NCBI GenBank assembly: GCA_965249005.1
Contig: CBDFLD010000023.1
Location: 124,001-188,000 of the forward strand
Reading direction: 5' to 3'
Source of the DNA: CBDFLD01 sp965249005
GTDB lineage: Bacteria > Acidobacteriota > UBA6911
DNA: 64,000 bases
Shown: positions 43,904-52,604 of the stretch, one piece after another
Position numbering within the stretch: position 1 is the first letter of the stretch
Layout of the letters: every line of letters starts with the position of its first letter
Made by a program: the position numbers and the translations under genes
The notes under the pieces: generated by a model
The model's database searches: none
Told to the model about the DNA's origin: nothing
The model's input: only the letters and a program-made list of their open reading frames with translations

Positions 43904-45061
43904 TCAATACGACTTCGGTAGCCCCAGTGAATGCTGCGAGACGAAGTTGAGGATCATCTCCCGGCTCACCGGCGCGATCTGAAACAGCTTCGTGAGCCCC
44001 CACAAGTGGACGAGCCCATACTCGTAGGCCAGACCATTGCCGCCATGGCTCTGGATCGCTCGGTCGAGCGCCAACCCCGCGGCTTCGGCTGAGGCATATT
44101 TCGCCATATTGGATGCCTCTGCCGCATCCAACCCCTGGTCGAAGAGCCAGCTCGCCTTCGTCGTCATGAGGCGAGCCAGCTCCACATCTATTTTCGCCTT
44201 GGCAAGAGGATGGGCGATTCCTTGGTGCGCTCCGATCGGGACTCCCTTCCAGACACTTCTCTCATTCGCGTAACTGGATGCCTTCTTGAGAGCATACCTG
44301 GAGATTCCGTTGCAAACTGCCGCGCTGGTGATGCGCTCTGGATTGAGTCCCGAGAATACTTGCTGGAGCCCTTTTCCTTCGGTTCCCACGAGTCGATCCT
44401 CCGGTACCTCGACGTCGTCGAAAAACAAGGTGAACTGATTCTCCGGCGCCGTGATCCCGACCGGAATGATGTCCTTCTGTAGCCCAGGAGCGTCGGTGTC
44501 GACAATGAAGAGCGACAGTTCTCCCCGCCCGGTTTTTTCGTCGAGGGCGGTTCGAGCCACAACCAGGATGGCATCCGCTTCGTCGACGGCAGATATGTAG
44601 TACTTCGTCCCGCGCAAAACGTATCCCTTGCCGTTTCGCGTCGCAGTCGTGGAGATCCTGTGTGAGTTCGACCCTGCGTCCGGCTCCGTGATGCCGAAGA
44701 CAATTCGTCGCTCGCCCGTCGCCATGGGGGGGAGCCACTCTTTCTTTTGCTCCGGACTTCCATGCAGTTTCAGTACCGTGCCGGAGATGGCAGGGTTCAC
44801 GACGAGCATCAGCAAGGGGCATCCTTGGCTGGCCAGCTCTTCACACACGATGGCCAGCTCCGTGATCCCCAAGCCCGCTCCTCCATACTCTTCCGGGAGA
44901 TTGATTCCGACGAAACCTTGTTGGCCAATCTCGCTCCACAATTCTTTCAACAGGCCATGATCTTGCGACTTCTCTCGAAAGTAATCCGGCCCAAATTGCG
45001 ACGCGATCTTGCCCACGTTTTCTCGGATGAGGCCCTGTTCCTCGGTTTCAGCAAAATCCAT
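43904..45061 (-). CDS. Acyl-CoA dehydrogenase-family flavoprotein
   Basis: 385 aa, full length for the family. N-terminal helical domain, middle domain with FGITEPDAGSNSHRI and GYVLRGTKYYISA, and C-terminal QSHGGNGLAYEYGL, all standard FAD-contact segments. In most acyl-CoA dehydrogenases a Glu lies in a QIYEGT-like segment as catalytic base; the aligned segment here reads QIAPVS, so the base is absent there. It may use a Glu elsewhere or act on an unusual substrate. It is not in an operon with other beta-oxidation genes here. Confidence 0.88.
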   Translation of the reverse strand: MDFAETEEQGLIRENVGKIASQFGPDYFREKSQDHGLLKELWSEIGQQGFVGINLPEEYGGAGLGITELAIVCEELASQGCPLLMLVVNPAISGTVLKLHGSPEQKKEWLPPMATGERRIVFGITEPDAGSNSHRISTTATRNGKGYVLRGTKYYISAVDEADAILVVARTALDEKTGRGELSLFIVDTDAPGLQKDIIPVGITAPENQFTLFFDDVEVPEDRLVGTEGKGLQQVFSGLNPERITSAAVCNGISRYALKKASSYANERSVWKGVPIGAHQGIAHPLAKAKIDVELARLMTTKASWLFDQGLDAAEASNMAKYASAEAAGLALDRAIQSHGGNGLAYEYGLVHLWGLTKLFQIAPVSREMILNFVSQHSLGLPKSY

Positions 45062-45131
45062 ACTTCCTCCTAGTTGCTAGTCGCTCAAACGATACCTCAT
45101 CGCCAACCTGGATAAAATGAGATTCCGTTAG

Positions 45132-45166
45132 GTCGGAAAGCGGATGGCGGAAAGCGGAAAACGTGA
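45132..45166. repeat. Short 7-bp tandem repeat array
   Basis: About five related heptamers of the GCGGAAA type (GTCGGAA, AGCGGAT, GGCGGAA, AGCGGAA, AACGTGA) lie just downstream of the sulfatase gene at 45177 and upstream of the acyl-CoA dehydrogenase gene. Confidence 0.5.
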
Positions 45167-45176
45167 AGAGGGATGC

Positions 45177-46610
45177 TCATTCCTTCGGCCTTCCCTGGCT
45201 CGTCAGCGCGAATGCCGGCCCGGGCACCAGCTCTTCGGCGAACCGTATCATCTTTTCCTTCAGTTGCGCTGCCGTCTCAGGTTCGGCCTCGATGCGGTTG
45301 AAACGTTCCGAGGGATCTGTCTCCAGATCGAAAAGCTCGGGCGATCCGTTCCCCCAGGGCAAACCGGCCACGGCGAAGGTCCGGCCTTCATCCCGGCTCT
45401 TCTCCATTGCCCGGTCCCGGTAGTTTCTCCATTCCGTCCGGTGCGCCGGTATTCGAAGCTTCCATCTTCCCTGGCGGATTGCTTCGAGAACAGGTCCGCG
45501 GTAGTAGAAGAAGGCCTCGTGGGGGGAAACGCCGGTCCCTTGCAATACGGGCAGAAAGTTCTTTCCGTCCAGCGTCCGATTCGCCGGGATGCTGGCACCG
45601 GCCAGCGCGAGCAAGGTCGGGTAGATATCCATAGACGTGGCAACTTCGGCCGATACCAGGCCCTCCGGAATGGATCCGGGCCACCGGGCTACGAAGGGCA
45701 CTCTCATCCCTCCCTCGTAGGTGGTTCCTTTCCCTTCGCGCAGCAGCCCGGCTGTGCCTCCATGAGTTTTCTTGCTGAGCCAGGGGCCATTGTCGCTGGT
45801 GAACATCACCAGAGTGTTGTCATCTAAACCTTCCTGCTCCAGTGCCTCCAGGATGTACCCCACGCTCCAGTCGATGGTCTCGACTACATCTCCGTAGAGA
45901 CCCCGCCGCGATTTGCCGGAGAACTCTTCAGAAGCGAACAGCGGCACATGCGGCATGGTATAGGCCAAGTAGATGAAGAAGGGATCTTCCCTTGATTGCC
46001 GAATGAAGTGCACGGCTTCCGTTGCGTAGCGCTCGGTGAGAGTCGATTGATCCACGGGCTCTTCGATGGGTTCCTCGTTGCGGTACAGCTCCAGCGGAGT
46101 CTTTGTCTGGACATAGGGAGGAATCATGTCGTTGCTGTACAGGAGGCCGTAGTATTGGTCGAATCCATTCGAGGTGGGCAAAAACTTCTTTTCCTTGTGC
46201 CCGAGATGCCATTTGCCGATCGCCATGGTCCGGTAGCCCTCGCTTTGGAGGGCCTCGCCCAGCGTAACCTCCGACTCCGGTATTCCGGCCGGGTCTTCCG
46301 GGAAGAGAACCCGGTAGAGCCCGGATCGCATCGGATAGCGCCCGGTCAGCAAGGCCGCTCTAGATGGAGTACAGGATGGCGCTGCAACATAGAAGGAGGT
46401 CAACTTGACGCCCTCCCTGGCCATACGATCGAGGTTGGGAGTCATCAAGGTCGGATTTCCGAAACTGGAAAGATCTCCGTATCCTAGATCGTCCGCAAAC
46501 AAGACGACGAAATTCGGCTTGTTCGTCAGGAGTGTCTCCGGCCCCTCCGCACACCCAGAGACAAAGACCATAGGGATGAGCACCCAAGCAGGAATCGGTA
46601 TTCTATTCAT
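45177..46610 (-). CDS. Type I sulfatase, lipoprotein
   Basis: 477 aa. Signal with lipobox FVSGC (Cys20). Metal-binding LFADDLGYGDLS, formylglycine motif C80-T-P-S-R84 with the following LLTGRYPMRSGL, then GKWHLGHKE and FTSDNGPWLSKKTHGG. Typical S1 sulfatase of the formylglycine type. It lies beside a large unknown carbohydrate-related protein (46711) and, with the sulfatase at 50211, points to a sulfated glycan. The specific substrate cannot be inferred. Confidence 0.93.
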   Translation of the reverse strand: MNRIPIPAWVLIPMVFVSGCAEGPETLLTNKPNFVVLFADDLGYGDLSSFGNPTLMTPNLDRMAREGVKLTSFYVAAPSCTPSRAALLTGRYPMRSGLYRVLFPEDPAGIPESEVTLGEALQSEGYRTMAIGKWHLGHKEKKFLPTSNGFDQYYGLLYSNDMIPPYVQTKTPLELYRNEEPIEEPVDQSTLTERYATEAVHFIRQSREDPFFIYLAYTMPHVPLFASEEFSGKSRRGLYGDVVETIDWSVGYILEALEQEGLDDNTLVMFTSDNGPWLSKKTHGGTAGLLREGKGTTYEGGMRVPFVARWPGSIPEGLVSAEVATSMDIYPTLLALAGASIPANRTLDGKNFLPVLQGTGVSPHEAFFYYRGPVLEAIRQGRWKLRIPAHRTEWRNYRDRAMEKSRDEGRTFAVAGLPWGNGSPELFDLETDPSERFNRIEAEPETAAQLKEKMIRFAEELVPGPAFALTSQGRPKE

Positions 46611-46688
46611 CTAAGCACTCAACTCCGGTTTGCCTCACCCACGCCTTTGGTGCACTGGTCCGCGAGAAAGCAATCAAAAGCTGACCGC

Positions 46689-46704
46689 GAGCGCGACAGC
46701 GCTC
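46689..46704. repeat. GCGC hairpin D
   Basis: GAGCGC, loop GACA, GCGCTC, preceded by AAGCTGACCGC, which also occurs next to hairpin C. It sits in the 100-base gap between the sulfatase start and the end of the 46711 gene. Confidence 0.4.
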
Positions 46705-46710
46705 AAGCGC

Positions 46711-49700
46711 TCAGGGATGACTGTGTCTCTTTCGGGCCTTCAGGGGCGTCTCGAGCGTTACCTGCAGTCTGTTGTTCCGGTCCGTGATTTCTTTAATCGA
46801 GTCCGCCGGGTCCACGATCACGGTGAACGCGTGCTTCGGTTTCGTGGGCAGGAAGCCAAAATGGATGCGGACCGACTTCGGATCCAGATCCAGCGGGGCC
46901 GCGATGTGGGGAATCGTCTGACGGCCGACTTCGGTCTTTCCCTCCAGCAAGGCTACTTCTACTCCGCTCGCACCTTTGCTGCCCACGTTGTGGATCGTGA
47001 CCTCGACCCGACGATACTGAGGAACGAACACGACATCCCTGCGCGAGAGTCCGAGATCCGCTGACCGTGACCGCTTTTTCGGTGATCCGATTCTCCTGGC
47101 CTCGACCACATACTGGGATCTGGCCGGAAGCTGGAATTCGATCTCTTGGCCCCTGCGGGCGACATGCAATGCGCGCTCGTGTTCCACAGCGTCCATTTTC
47201 CCATCGTCGTTGCGATCCGGCCCAATCTTGATTCCGTAGTCGGTTCCAGGTTCGAAGAGCCAGGAAATGATATTGGCAGCTTTGTTTTCATTCGCGATAT
47301 TGAACAAGACGACACGCAGGAAGGAGCGATCAACCTTCAACACCGCGGCCGCGAAATCCCGACCCAGGCCCCGATAGGTTACCAGTGGGTCCTGGCCCAG
47401 TACTTTCAGGCCGGTCATGACACGAGCGGCCGCTGCCATGCCGGGATAGCTGACCCGATCGGTCGCGATGCATTCGGTGGTCACCTGCGGCCAGCGGCGG
47501 CGGGCTCCCGCCACTTCGCGCGCCGCCATGTCGGCGACCTCTGTCAGAGACCACAGATTACCTTGATCCGTGAGCTCATCTGGAAACATCACACGGCGGA
47601 TGTTCTCCCACTGCGCGGGCCATGGCGCGAGCTGAGCGCCGAGCCATTCCGTGCTTCCCGCTGGCAGTTCCTTGATGAAAAACGGTAGCGGCCGTGGTGA
47701 AGGGGAGGCGAGAGATTCGAGAATTTTCGGGGGGCAGTGCTCGAGAGCATACTCGGACTCCAGTTGCATGGGCTCGAGGTACTTCCTGTCCCCGGTTGTT
47801 TCATAGGCATAGAGAAATAGATCTACGATGTAGTCGTGATAGCCTCCCGCTCCTCGATAGTCATAGTTCACCGTTCCCGGGGGCCTATCGGCCTTGTACC
47901 AATGCGGTGCATTCACCCCCCCGATCCGGCTGCCCTCAAACGCTATTTCCTGGGGAATGATGCCCCTCGGCTTTCCCCTGTCGGTAGACATCGACACGTC
48001 GAGCCACGCGTCCGCCCACTGAAGATACAGCTTCTCGATCGTCGGCGACCCGTTGTACCAGAGCACCGCGCGGGCCGGCAGGGCCGGCCGGTAGTTGATG
48101 CGCGACTCGTTGGCCCGCGGCCCGACCCCGACCCCCGTAGCGCCGAGAAAGTTGGACCGAATCCAGTAATGACCCCTGGAGTTGAAATCCATCCAGAGAT
48201 CTCTCATGAGCCGGGCTGTCTTCATCCCTCGCTCGATAAAAACAGGATTGCCGTAGTCGATGTGAATCATGGGAACGAGGGTATCGGCCGTCCATTCGCC
48301 GGTGTGTTCCGTATCGCCGACCTCGGCGAAGTACCCGGCATCGGTGTCGACCGACCCGCTGTTCCATGCGCCGTTGGCCAACCGGCGGATCCCGTCCAGA
48401 ATCGAGGGGCTGGCGTCCGAACAGATACTGCCGAAGATCCCAAAGCTGCGCAGGATTTCTACATCGTCACCCCAGCCTCCACCCATCGAGCCGTCCGAAG
48501 CCTGCCGGTTTTGCATCCACCAGGAAGTCAGGTCGAGCTCCCGGTTATAGGCTTCGTAGACCTCCGCCGCCCATCGGGGCGCCCCTGCCTTGCTGGCCGA
48601 GTAGTCGGCGTACACCCAGTCCGGAGGGTGCTCGGACCAATGCTCGTCCAGATACCAGCGGACGAACCGGTTGTCGCCAAAGCCGCCGGCGCGGACCTTC
48701 TCGAACTGCTGCCGGCCGGCGCCGGCCGCAAAGGCCCAACGATGCGGAATGATCGTGTAGTAGCCGCGACCCGCATAAATGAGACCCTTGTAGTAAGTGG
48801 GATCGCCGGGTTGCATTGAGAGGACTTCGCCCGATATCAGGAGCAACTCGTTGTAGGTTCGCTGCTGGTCGGCCTTGTGGTCGAACCGATAGACTGCCTT
48901 GTCCAGGCGCCGGGCGCTCTCCAGGTTTTCCGCGAACATCAGATCATGGCGTTTGGCGGCCCCGAGCCGTTCGAATGCATCCAGCACCTTCGGAAGAAGC
49001 GCGCGCTCTTTCTCGTAGTTCGGATGCCCGGAGAGCCAAAGGTGTCCCAATGCGCGACTGTAATCGTCGGATACGTCGTCGAAGGCGCTTTGGGAATCCT
49101 CGAATCTTCCCTGGTTGAAGAAACCCACGGCGCGCTGAAGCTGCGCGTCATCGACGGTGGCCGCCAGCTTGCCCTCTTCAATCCATAGGGGCGGCTTGAC
49201 GAAGGGGTACACTTCGATTGCCATCAGAGAGTTTTGCGTGAAGGGGCCGCCGATGTCTTCCCAGACCCAGACGGAGCCGCCGATTCGCTGTCCTCTCTTT
49301 CCCACTCCCCACTGCGTGGCGTCGGGTTTGGCGGGTTTCTCTCTGCGCACGGGATCACCGCGCAGATAACTGACCGGAGGCGGCTTTTCGTATTCCTCGA
49401 GAAATCGAGCGTGGAAACCGGTGTCGTCCCCATGGATGCGAATGGTGAGCAAGCCCTGAGCCACGGAAACGGTCCGGCGGACTTTTCGAGGAAAACCGTA
49501 CTGGTGATCCGGTCCTCCCCGCCGGGCAAAATGCTTGGCGTCGACGTTCCCCACGAGTCTGTCATTGAGGTAGATCTGCTGCGAGCATATCGCTCGTTCC
49601 AGGTCTCCGAGCGTGATGGCGACCCGATAGTCTCCGTTCGGAAGATCGACGCGAAACACCAAGTCTTGCTCGCTTGAAATACCGTCGCGCGTGACGTCGT

Positions 49701-49992
49701 TGTGCTCTTTGTAGATGATGTAGTCTCGTGGAATCAGCTGACCGCCGGGGCCGTCCCAGGCCGAACTGCGCTCGGGCCGCTGGCGGTCAAAGCCTTCGCC
49801 TTCGTGCTTCATCCAGCCGAATTTGCTAGCGGCCGAGTAGGCCGATTGAGCCGTGACGCGGGTAAAGCGGGCGGCTACGGGAGATTTCTCTGTTCCCAGG
49901 TCGAACCGGAAGGTAGTAAGCTCGTCAGCGTGGACGGAGAGGTTCAGGGAAAAAAGAAAGACCAAAAGAAGCGAAGGCTTGAATGTAGACAT
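46711..49992 (-). CDS. Large secreted protein with CBM-like N-domain and CARDB C-domain, unknown function
   Basis: 1093 aa. Signal peptide (LLLVFLFSLNLSVHA). Residues about 25-215 form a beta-rich malectin/CBM-like domain (TTFRFDLGTEKSPVA, FRVDLPNGDYRVAITLGDLE, LTIRIHGDDTGFHARFLEEYE) like that on rhamnogalacturonan-degrading enzymes. The centre (about 280-830) is helical with repeated Trp/Tyr segments (TDAGYFAEVGDTEHTGEW, GYHDYIVDLFLYAYETTGDRKYLEP) that suggest an alpha/alpha toroid. The C-terminal CARDB domain (RVEVTIHNVGSKGASGVEV) is an adhesion-type Ig fold. I do not recognise the catalytic family; candidate polysaccharide-active enzyme. Confidence 0.7.
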   Translation of the reverse strand: MSTFKPSLLLVFLFSLNLSVHADELTTFRFDLGTEKSPVAARFTRVTAQSAYSAASKFGWMKHEGEGFDRQRPERSSAWDGPGGQLIPRDYIIYKEHNDVTRDGISSEQDLVFRVDLPNGDYRVAITLGDLERAICSQQIYLNDRLVGNVDAKHFARRGGPDHQYGFPRKVRRTVSVAQGLLTIRIHGDDTGFHARFLEEYEKPPPVSYLRGDPVRREKPAKPDATQWGVGKRGQRIGGSVWVWEDIGGPFTQNSLMAIEVYPFVKPPLWIEEGKLAATVDDAQLQRAVGFFNQGRFEDSQSAFDDVSDDYSRALGHLWLSGHPNYEKERALLPKVLDAFERLGAAKRHDLMFAENLESARRLDKAVYRFDHKADQQRTYNELLLISGEVLSMQPGDPTYYKGLIYAGRGYYTIIPHRWAFAAGAGRQQFEKVRAGGFGDNRFVRWYLDEHWSEHPPDWVYADYSASKAGAPRWAAEVYEAYNRELDLTSWWMQNRQASDGSMGGGWGDDVEILRSFGIFGSICSDASPSILDGIRRLANGAWNSGSVDTDAGYFAEVGDTEHTGEWTADTLVPMIHIDYGNPVFIERGMKTARLMRDLWMDFNSRGHYWIRSNFLGATGVGVGPRANESRINYRPALPARAVLWYNGSPTIEKLYLQWADAWLDVSMSTDRGKPRGIIPQEIAFEGSRIGGVNAPHWYKADRPPGTVNYDYRGAGGYHDYIVDLFLYAYETTGDRKYLEPMQLESEYALEHCPPKILESLASPSPRPLPFFIKELPAGSTEWLGAQLAPWPAQWENIRRVMFPDELTDQGNLWSLTEVADMAAREVAGARRRWPQVTTECIATDRVSYPGMAAAARVMTGLKVLGQDPLVTYRGLGRDFAAAVLKVDRSFLRVVLFNIANENKAANIISWLFEPGTDYGIKIGPDRNDDGKMDAVEHERALHVARRGQEIEFQLPARSQYVVEARRIGSPKKRSRSADLGLSRRDVVFVPQYRRVEVTIHNVGSKGASGVEVALLEGKTEVGRQTIPHIAAPLDLDPKSVRIHFGFLPTKPKHAFTVIVDPADSIKEITDRNNRLQVTLETPLKARKRHSHP

Positions 49993-50095
49993 GGCACTAA
50001 CCTATGGATGAAATAAAGAACAGGCAACCGAGCAATTGTAGTCTGGCCATTGGCGGGACACTACAACAATTCGAACGATGACACAGCTGATGTAG

Positions 50096-50116
50096 GCCGC
50101 CCCCTCCGTGGGCGGC
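50096..50116. other. GC-rich hairpin in the divergent intergenic region
   Basis: GCCGCCC, loop CCTCCGT, GGGCGGC, a 7-bp stem with no T-run. It lies between the divergent genes, just upstream of the promoter at 50124. Confidence 0.35.
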
Positions 50117-50123
50117 TGCTCCC

Positions 50124-50151
50124 TTGACCGTCGGCGTCGCCAACGTACAAT
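50124..50151 (+). promoter_or_regulatory. Predicted sigma70-type promoter of the sulfatase gene
   Basis: TTGACC (50124-50129), 16-base spacer, TACAAT (50146-50151). Transcription would start near 50158, giving a leader of about 53 bases. Confidence 0.45.
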
Positions 50152-50210
50152 GGGATGGCGCCACCCTACAAACAGGCACGGTATGAATGTCTAGACTCCG
50201 GGGAGTAGTC

Positions 50211-51662
50211 ATGAATAGAACATCTTGCCGCTGTCTTCGATACCGCCACTTTGTTTATGCGGCATGGCTATGCATGTGGGCTGGGAGTTCCCTCGCCGCC
50301 CGCCACGAAACACCGTCCCCTGAATCCTCGCCCTACGGGTCTCGACCTAACGTCGTGCTCATCCTGGCGGACGATCTCGGCTATGGAGACCTCGGATGCT
50401 ACGGCCACGACCGATTTCGAACCCCGCATCTGGATCAGATGGCTTCCGAAGGTGTCCGCTTCACCAACTTCTACGTTCCGGTCCCTTACTGTGCGCCGAC
50501 CCGGGGATCCCTTTTGACCGGTCGCTACCCTTTCCGTACCGGCGTCTGGACGAACCCATCGCCCGATACAGGTAAGGATGATATTGGGATTCCTTCCAGC
50601 GAAGAAACCCTTGCAGAGGCCTTGAGGGCGACCGGCTATGCCACCGCGCACGTCGGGAAATGGCACCTCGGACACAAACCGGAGTTCTATCCCATCCATC
50701 ATGGTTTCGATGAATATTTCGGCATTCTCTATTCCAATGACATGCGCCCGGTGCGACTGATCGAAGGCGACCGGGTCGTCGAATATCCGGTAGTTCAGGC
50801 CAACCTCACCAAGCGTTATACGGAACGCTCTCTACGGTTCATCGAGGCTAACCGGCACCGGTCCTTCTTCCTTTATCTGGCCCATGCAATGCCGCACAAA
50901 CCGCTCGCGGCCTCCGAAGACTTCTACCGCAAGACCGGCACCGGTCTTTATGGGGACGTGGTCGCGGAAGTGGATTGGTCGGTCGGACAGATACTGCAGA
51001 AACTGGAAACGCTCGATCTCGACCAAAAGACGCTCGTGATCTTTCTTTCCGACAACGGTCCCTGGTACGGCGGGAGCACTGCAGGACTGCGCGGAATGAA
51101 GGGAATGGTCTGGGAAGGGGGAATCCGCGTTCCCATGATTGTTCGCTGGCCCGGCAAGATCCCTGAAGGCCAGACTCGGACGCAGATTGCGGGGGCGATC
51201 GATATCTTTCCGACGATCCTCAGCATTTGCACAGTGGACTCGCCGGCCAACCCGATGGACGGAAAGAACCTGCTGCCACTGTGGACGGGTATGGAGAGCC
51301 GCTCTCCACACAAAGCCCTGTTTTTCATGAGGGGCGACCGACTGATGGGGCTCCGGGCAGGACGCTGGAAATTGCTCGTCGAGCAACCAATGGAAAAATC
51401 CAGCCGCGGGGACGAGTGGGTAGACCCGCGCGCCCCCGACGGGGTCACGATTCTCGCCCCATACGAGCAGGCGCGGCCGAGCGATTTTCCCGGAGTATTG
51501 ACGGGTGTTGCCCCCAAGCAAATGATGCTGTTTGATCTTGCTGCCGACCCCACGGAACAGCAAGATGTTGCCGAGCGATACCCCGCGGTCGTCGAGCGGC
51601 TACTGGGGTTGTTCGATCCGGTTCACCGGGAAGCCGCCGCTCTACTTTCTTCAGGGCGCTAG
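50211..51662 (+). CDS. Type I sulfatase, exported
   Basis: 483 aa from the ATG at 50211, preceded by GGGGAG; the ATG at 50187 is in frame but lacks a site. N-terminal hydrophobic signal (FVYAAWLCMWAGSSLAA). Metal-binding LADDLGYGDLGCYG, formylglycine motif C94-A-P-T-R98, GKWHLGHKPEF and LSDNGPWYGGSTAGLRG. Standard formylglycine-type sulfatase. Divergent from the 1093-aa gene; both may share control around 50000-50200. Confidence 0.93.
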   Translation: MNRTSCRCLRYRHFVYAAWLCMWAGSSLAARHETPSPESSPYGSRPNVVLILADDLGYGDLGCYGHDRFRTPHLDQMASEGVRFTNFYVPVPYCAPTRGSLLTGRYPFRTGVWTNPSPDTGKDDIGIPSSEETLAEALRATGYATAHVGKWHLGHKPEFYPIHHGFDEYFGILYSNDMRPVRLIEGDRVVEYPVVQANLTKRYTERSLRFIEANRHRSFFLYLAHAMPHKPLAASEDFYRKTGTGLYGDVVAEVDWSVGQILQKLETLDLDQKTLVIFLSDNGPWYGGSTAGLRGMKGMVWEGGIRVPMIVRWPGKIPEGQTRTQIAGAIDIFPTILSICTVDSPANPMDGKNLLPLWTGMESRSPHKALFFMRGDRLMGLRAGRWKLLVEQPMEKSSRGDEWVDPRAPDGVTILAPYEQARPSDFPGVLTGVAPKQMMLFDLAADPTEQQDVAERYPAVVERLLGLFDPVHREAAALLSSGR

Positions 51663-51706
51663 CACGGACCGTCACTACTTCCGCGAACAGAAATTGCAAC
51701 CACAGT

Positions 51707-52591
51707 TCACTCCGGCAACTCGTAGCCGCGCCAAAGCCAGCGGAGCGAGTCAGCCAGGATGGCGCCGCCGTGGTTGCCGTTGTGGCCTCCCTCGCCGAAC
51801 GCGAGCTTGACGTCGTTATCTTTGAATTTCAGCGAAGAGTAAATCTGCTGGTTAGCCAGTGGCCAGTTGCCGTGAGTGTTGTCCAGGTCCTTCGCCCCAC
51901 CTTGCAGAAAGACACGGATCGGTTTGCGGTCCGTCTTTCGGATGTGTGTGGCGTAGTTGTGACCGCCACGGATGTTGACGAAACTGCCCACGTGGCTCAG
52001 CACCTTGCGGAAATCGTCGGGCCGCTCCCACGCGACCGTGAACGCACAGATGCCGCCGCTGCTCATGCCGCAAATGGCATGAGCAGCGGCGGCATCTGTG
52101 ATGCTGTACGATTTGCGGACCTCGGGCAGGATTTCCGTTAGCAGGAACTTCGCGTAGTCGTCACCGAGCGTGTCGTACTCGACGCTGCGATTCTCCGGCG
52201 GCGGCCGCCAGCCCGGCTTGTCCGGCAGCTCTTCCTTCTTGTGCCCAGGGTCGATAAACACACCAATGGTCACGGGCATTTCGCCCTTGTAAATCAAGTT
52301 GTCGAACACGATCGGTACACGAAACTGGCCTTGGTCGGCGACGTAGGCGTGACCGTCCTGAAAGACCATCAACGCGGCAGGCCTGGCCGTGTCGTACTGC
52401 GCGGGTTCATAAGTCCAGTAGCGCCGGATGGTGCCGGGGAAGACCCTGCTGTCCTTCCAAAGGTGCATCGCGACCTTGCCCACGGGCACGCCTTGTTGCC
52501 GCGACGAGTCCGGGCCGTATTCGTACATCGTCTCCTGCGCGGGGGCGGGCAACGTCGTCAGCAATGAGAGCAACAGGATGGTTCGAATCAT
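51707..52591 (-). CDS. Enterochelin-esterase-like alpha/beta hydrolase, secreted
   Basis: 294 aa with a signal peptide (IRTILLLSLLTTLPAPAQ). The Esterase (PF00756-type) domain has FQDGHAYVADQG, the nucleophile motif G-M-S177-S-G in ICGMSSGGICAF and a C-terminal GGHNGNHGGAI carrying the likely catalytic His. Such proteins cleave carboxyl esters, for example acetyl or feruloyl groups on glycans. The codons around the nucleophile contain a perfect 25-bp inverted repeat (52045-52100). Thirteen bases after the SDR gene, same strand, so co-transcribed with it. Confidence 0.85.
   Translation of the reverse strand: MIRTILLLSLLTTLPAPAQETMYEYGPDSSRQQGVPVGKVAMHLWKDSRVFPGTIRRYWTYEPAQYDTARPAALMVFQDGHAYVADQGQFRVPIVFDNLIYKGEMPVTIGVFIDPGHKKEELPDKPGWRPPPENRSVEYDTLGDDYAKFLLTEILPEVRKSYSITDAAAAHAICGMSSGGICAFTVAWERPDDFRKVLSHVGSFVNIRGGHNYATHIRKTDRKPIRVFLQGGAKDLDNTHGNWPLANQQIYSSLKFKDNDVKLAFGEGGHNGNHGGAILADSLRWLWRGYELPE
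52045..52100. repeat. 25-bp perfect inverted repeat with 6-base loop inside the esterase gene
   Basis: Arms 52045-52069 (starts CACAGATGCCGCC) and 52076-52100 (ends GGCATCTGTG) are exact reverse complements; loop GCAAAT. One arm encodes the nucleophile segment ICGMSSGGIC, the other the preceding ITDAAAAHA. Confidence 0.9.
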
Positions 52592-52604
52592 GAGAGGTGG
52601 CCGG

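Noticed and set aside
50096..50116. Rho-independent terminator
   Set aside because: Stem present, but no T-run on either strand, and it lies between divergent starts where no terminator is expected.
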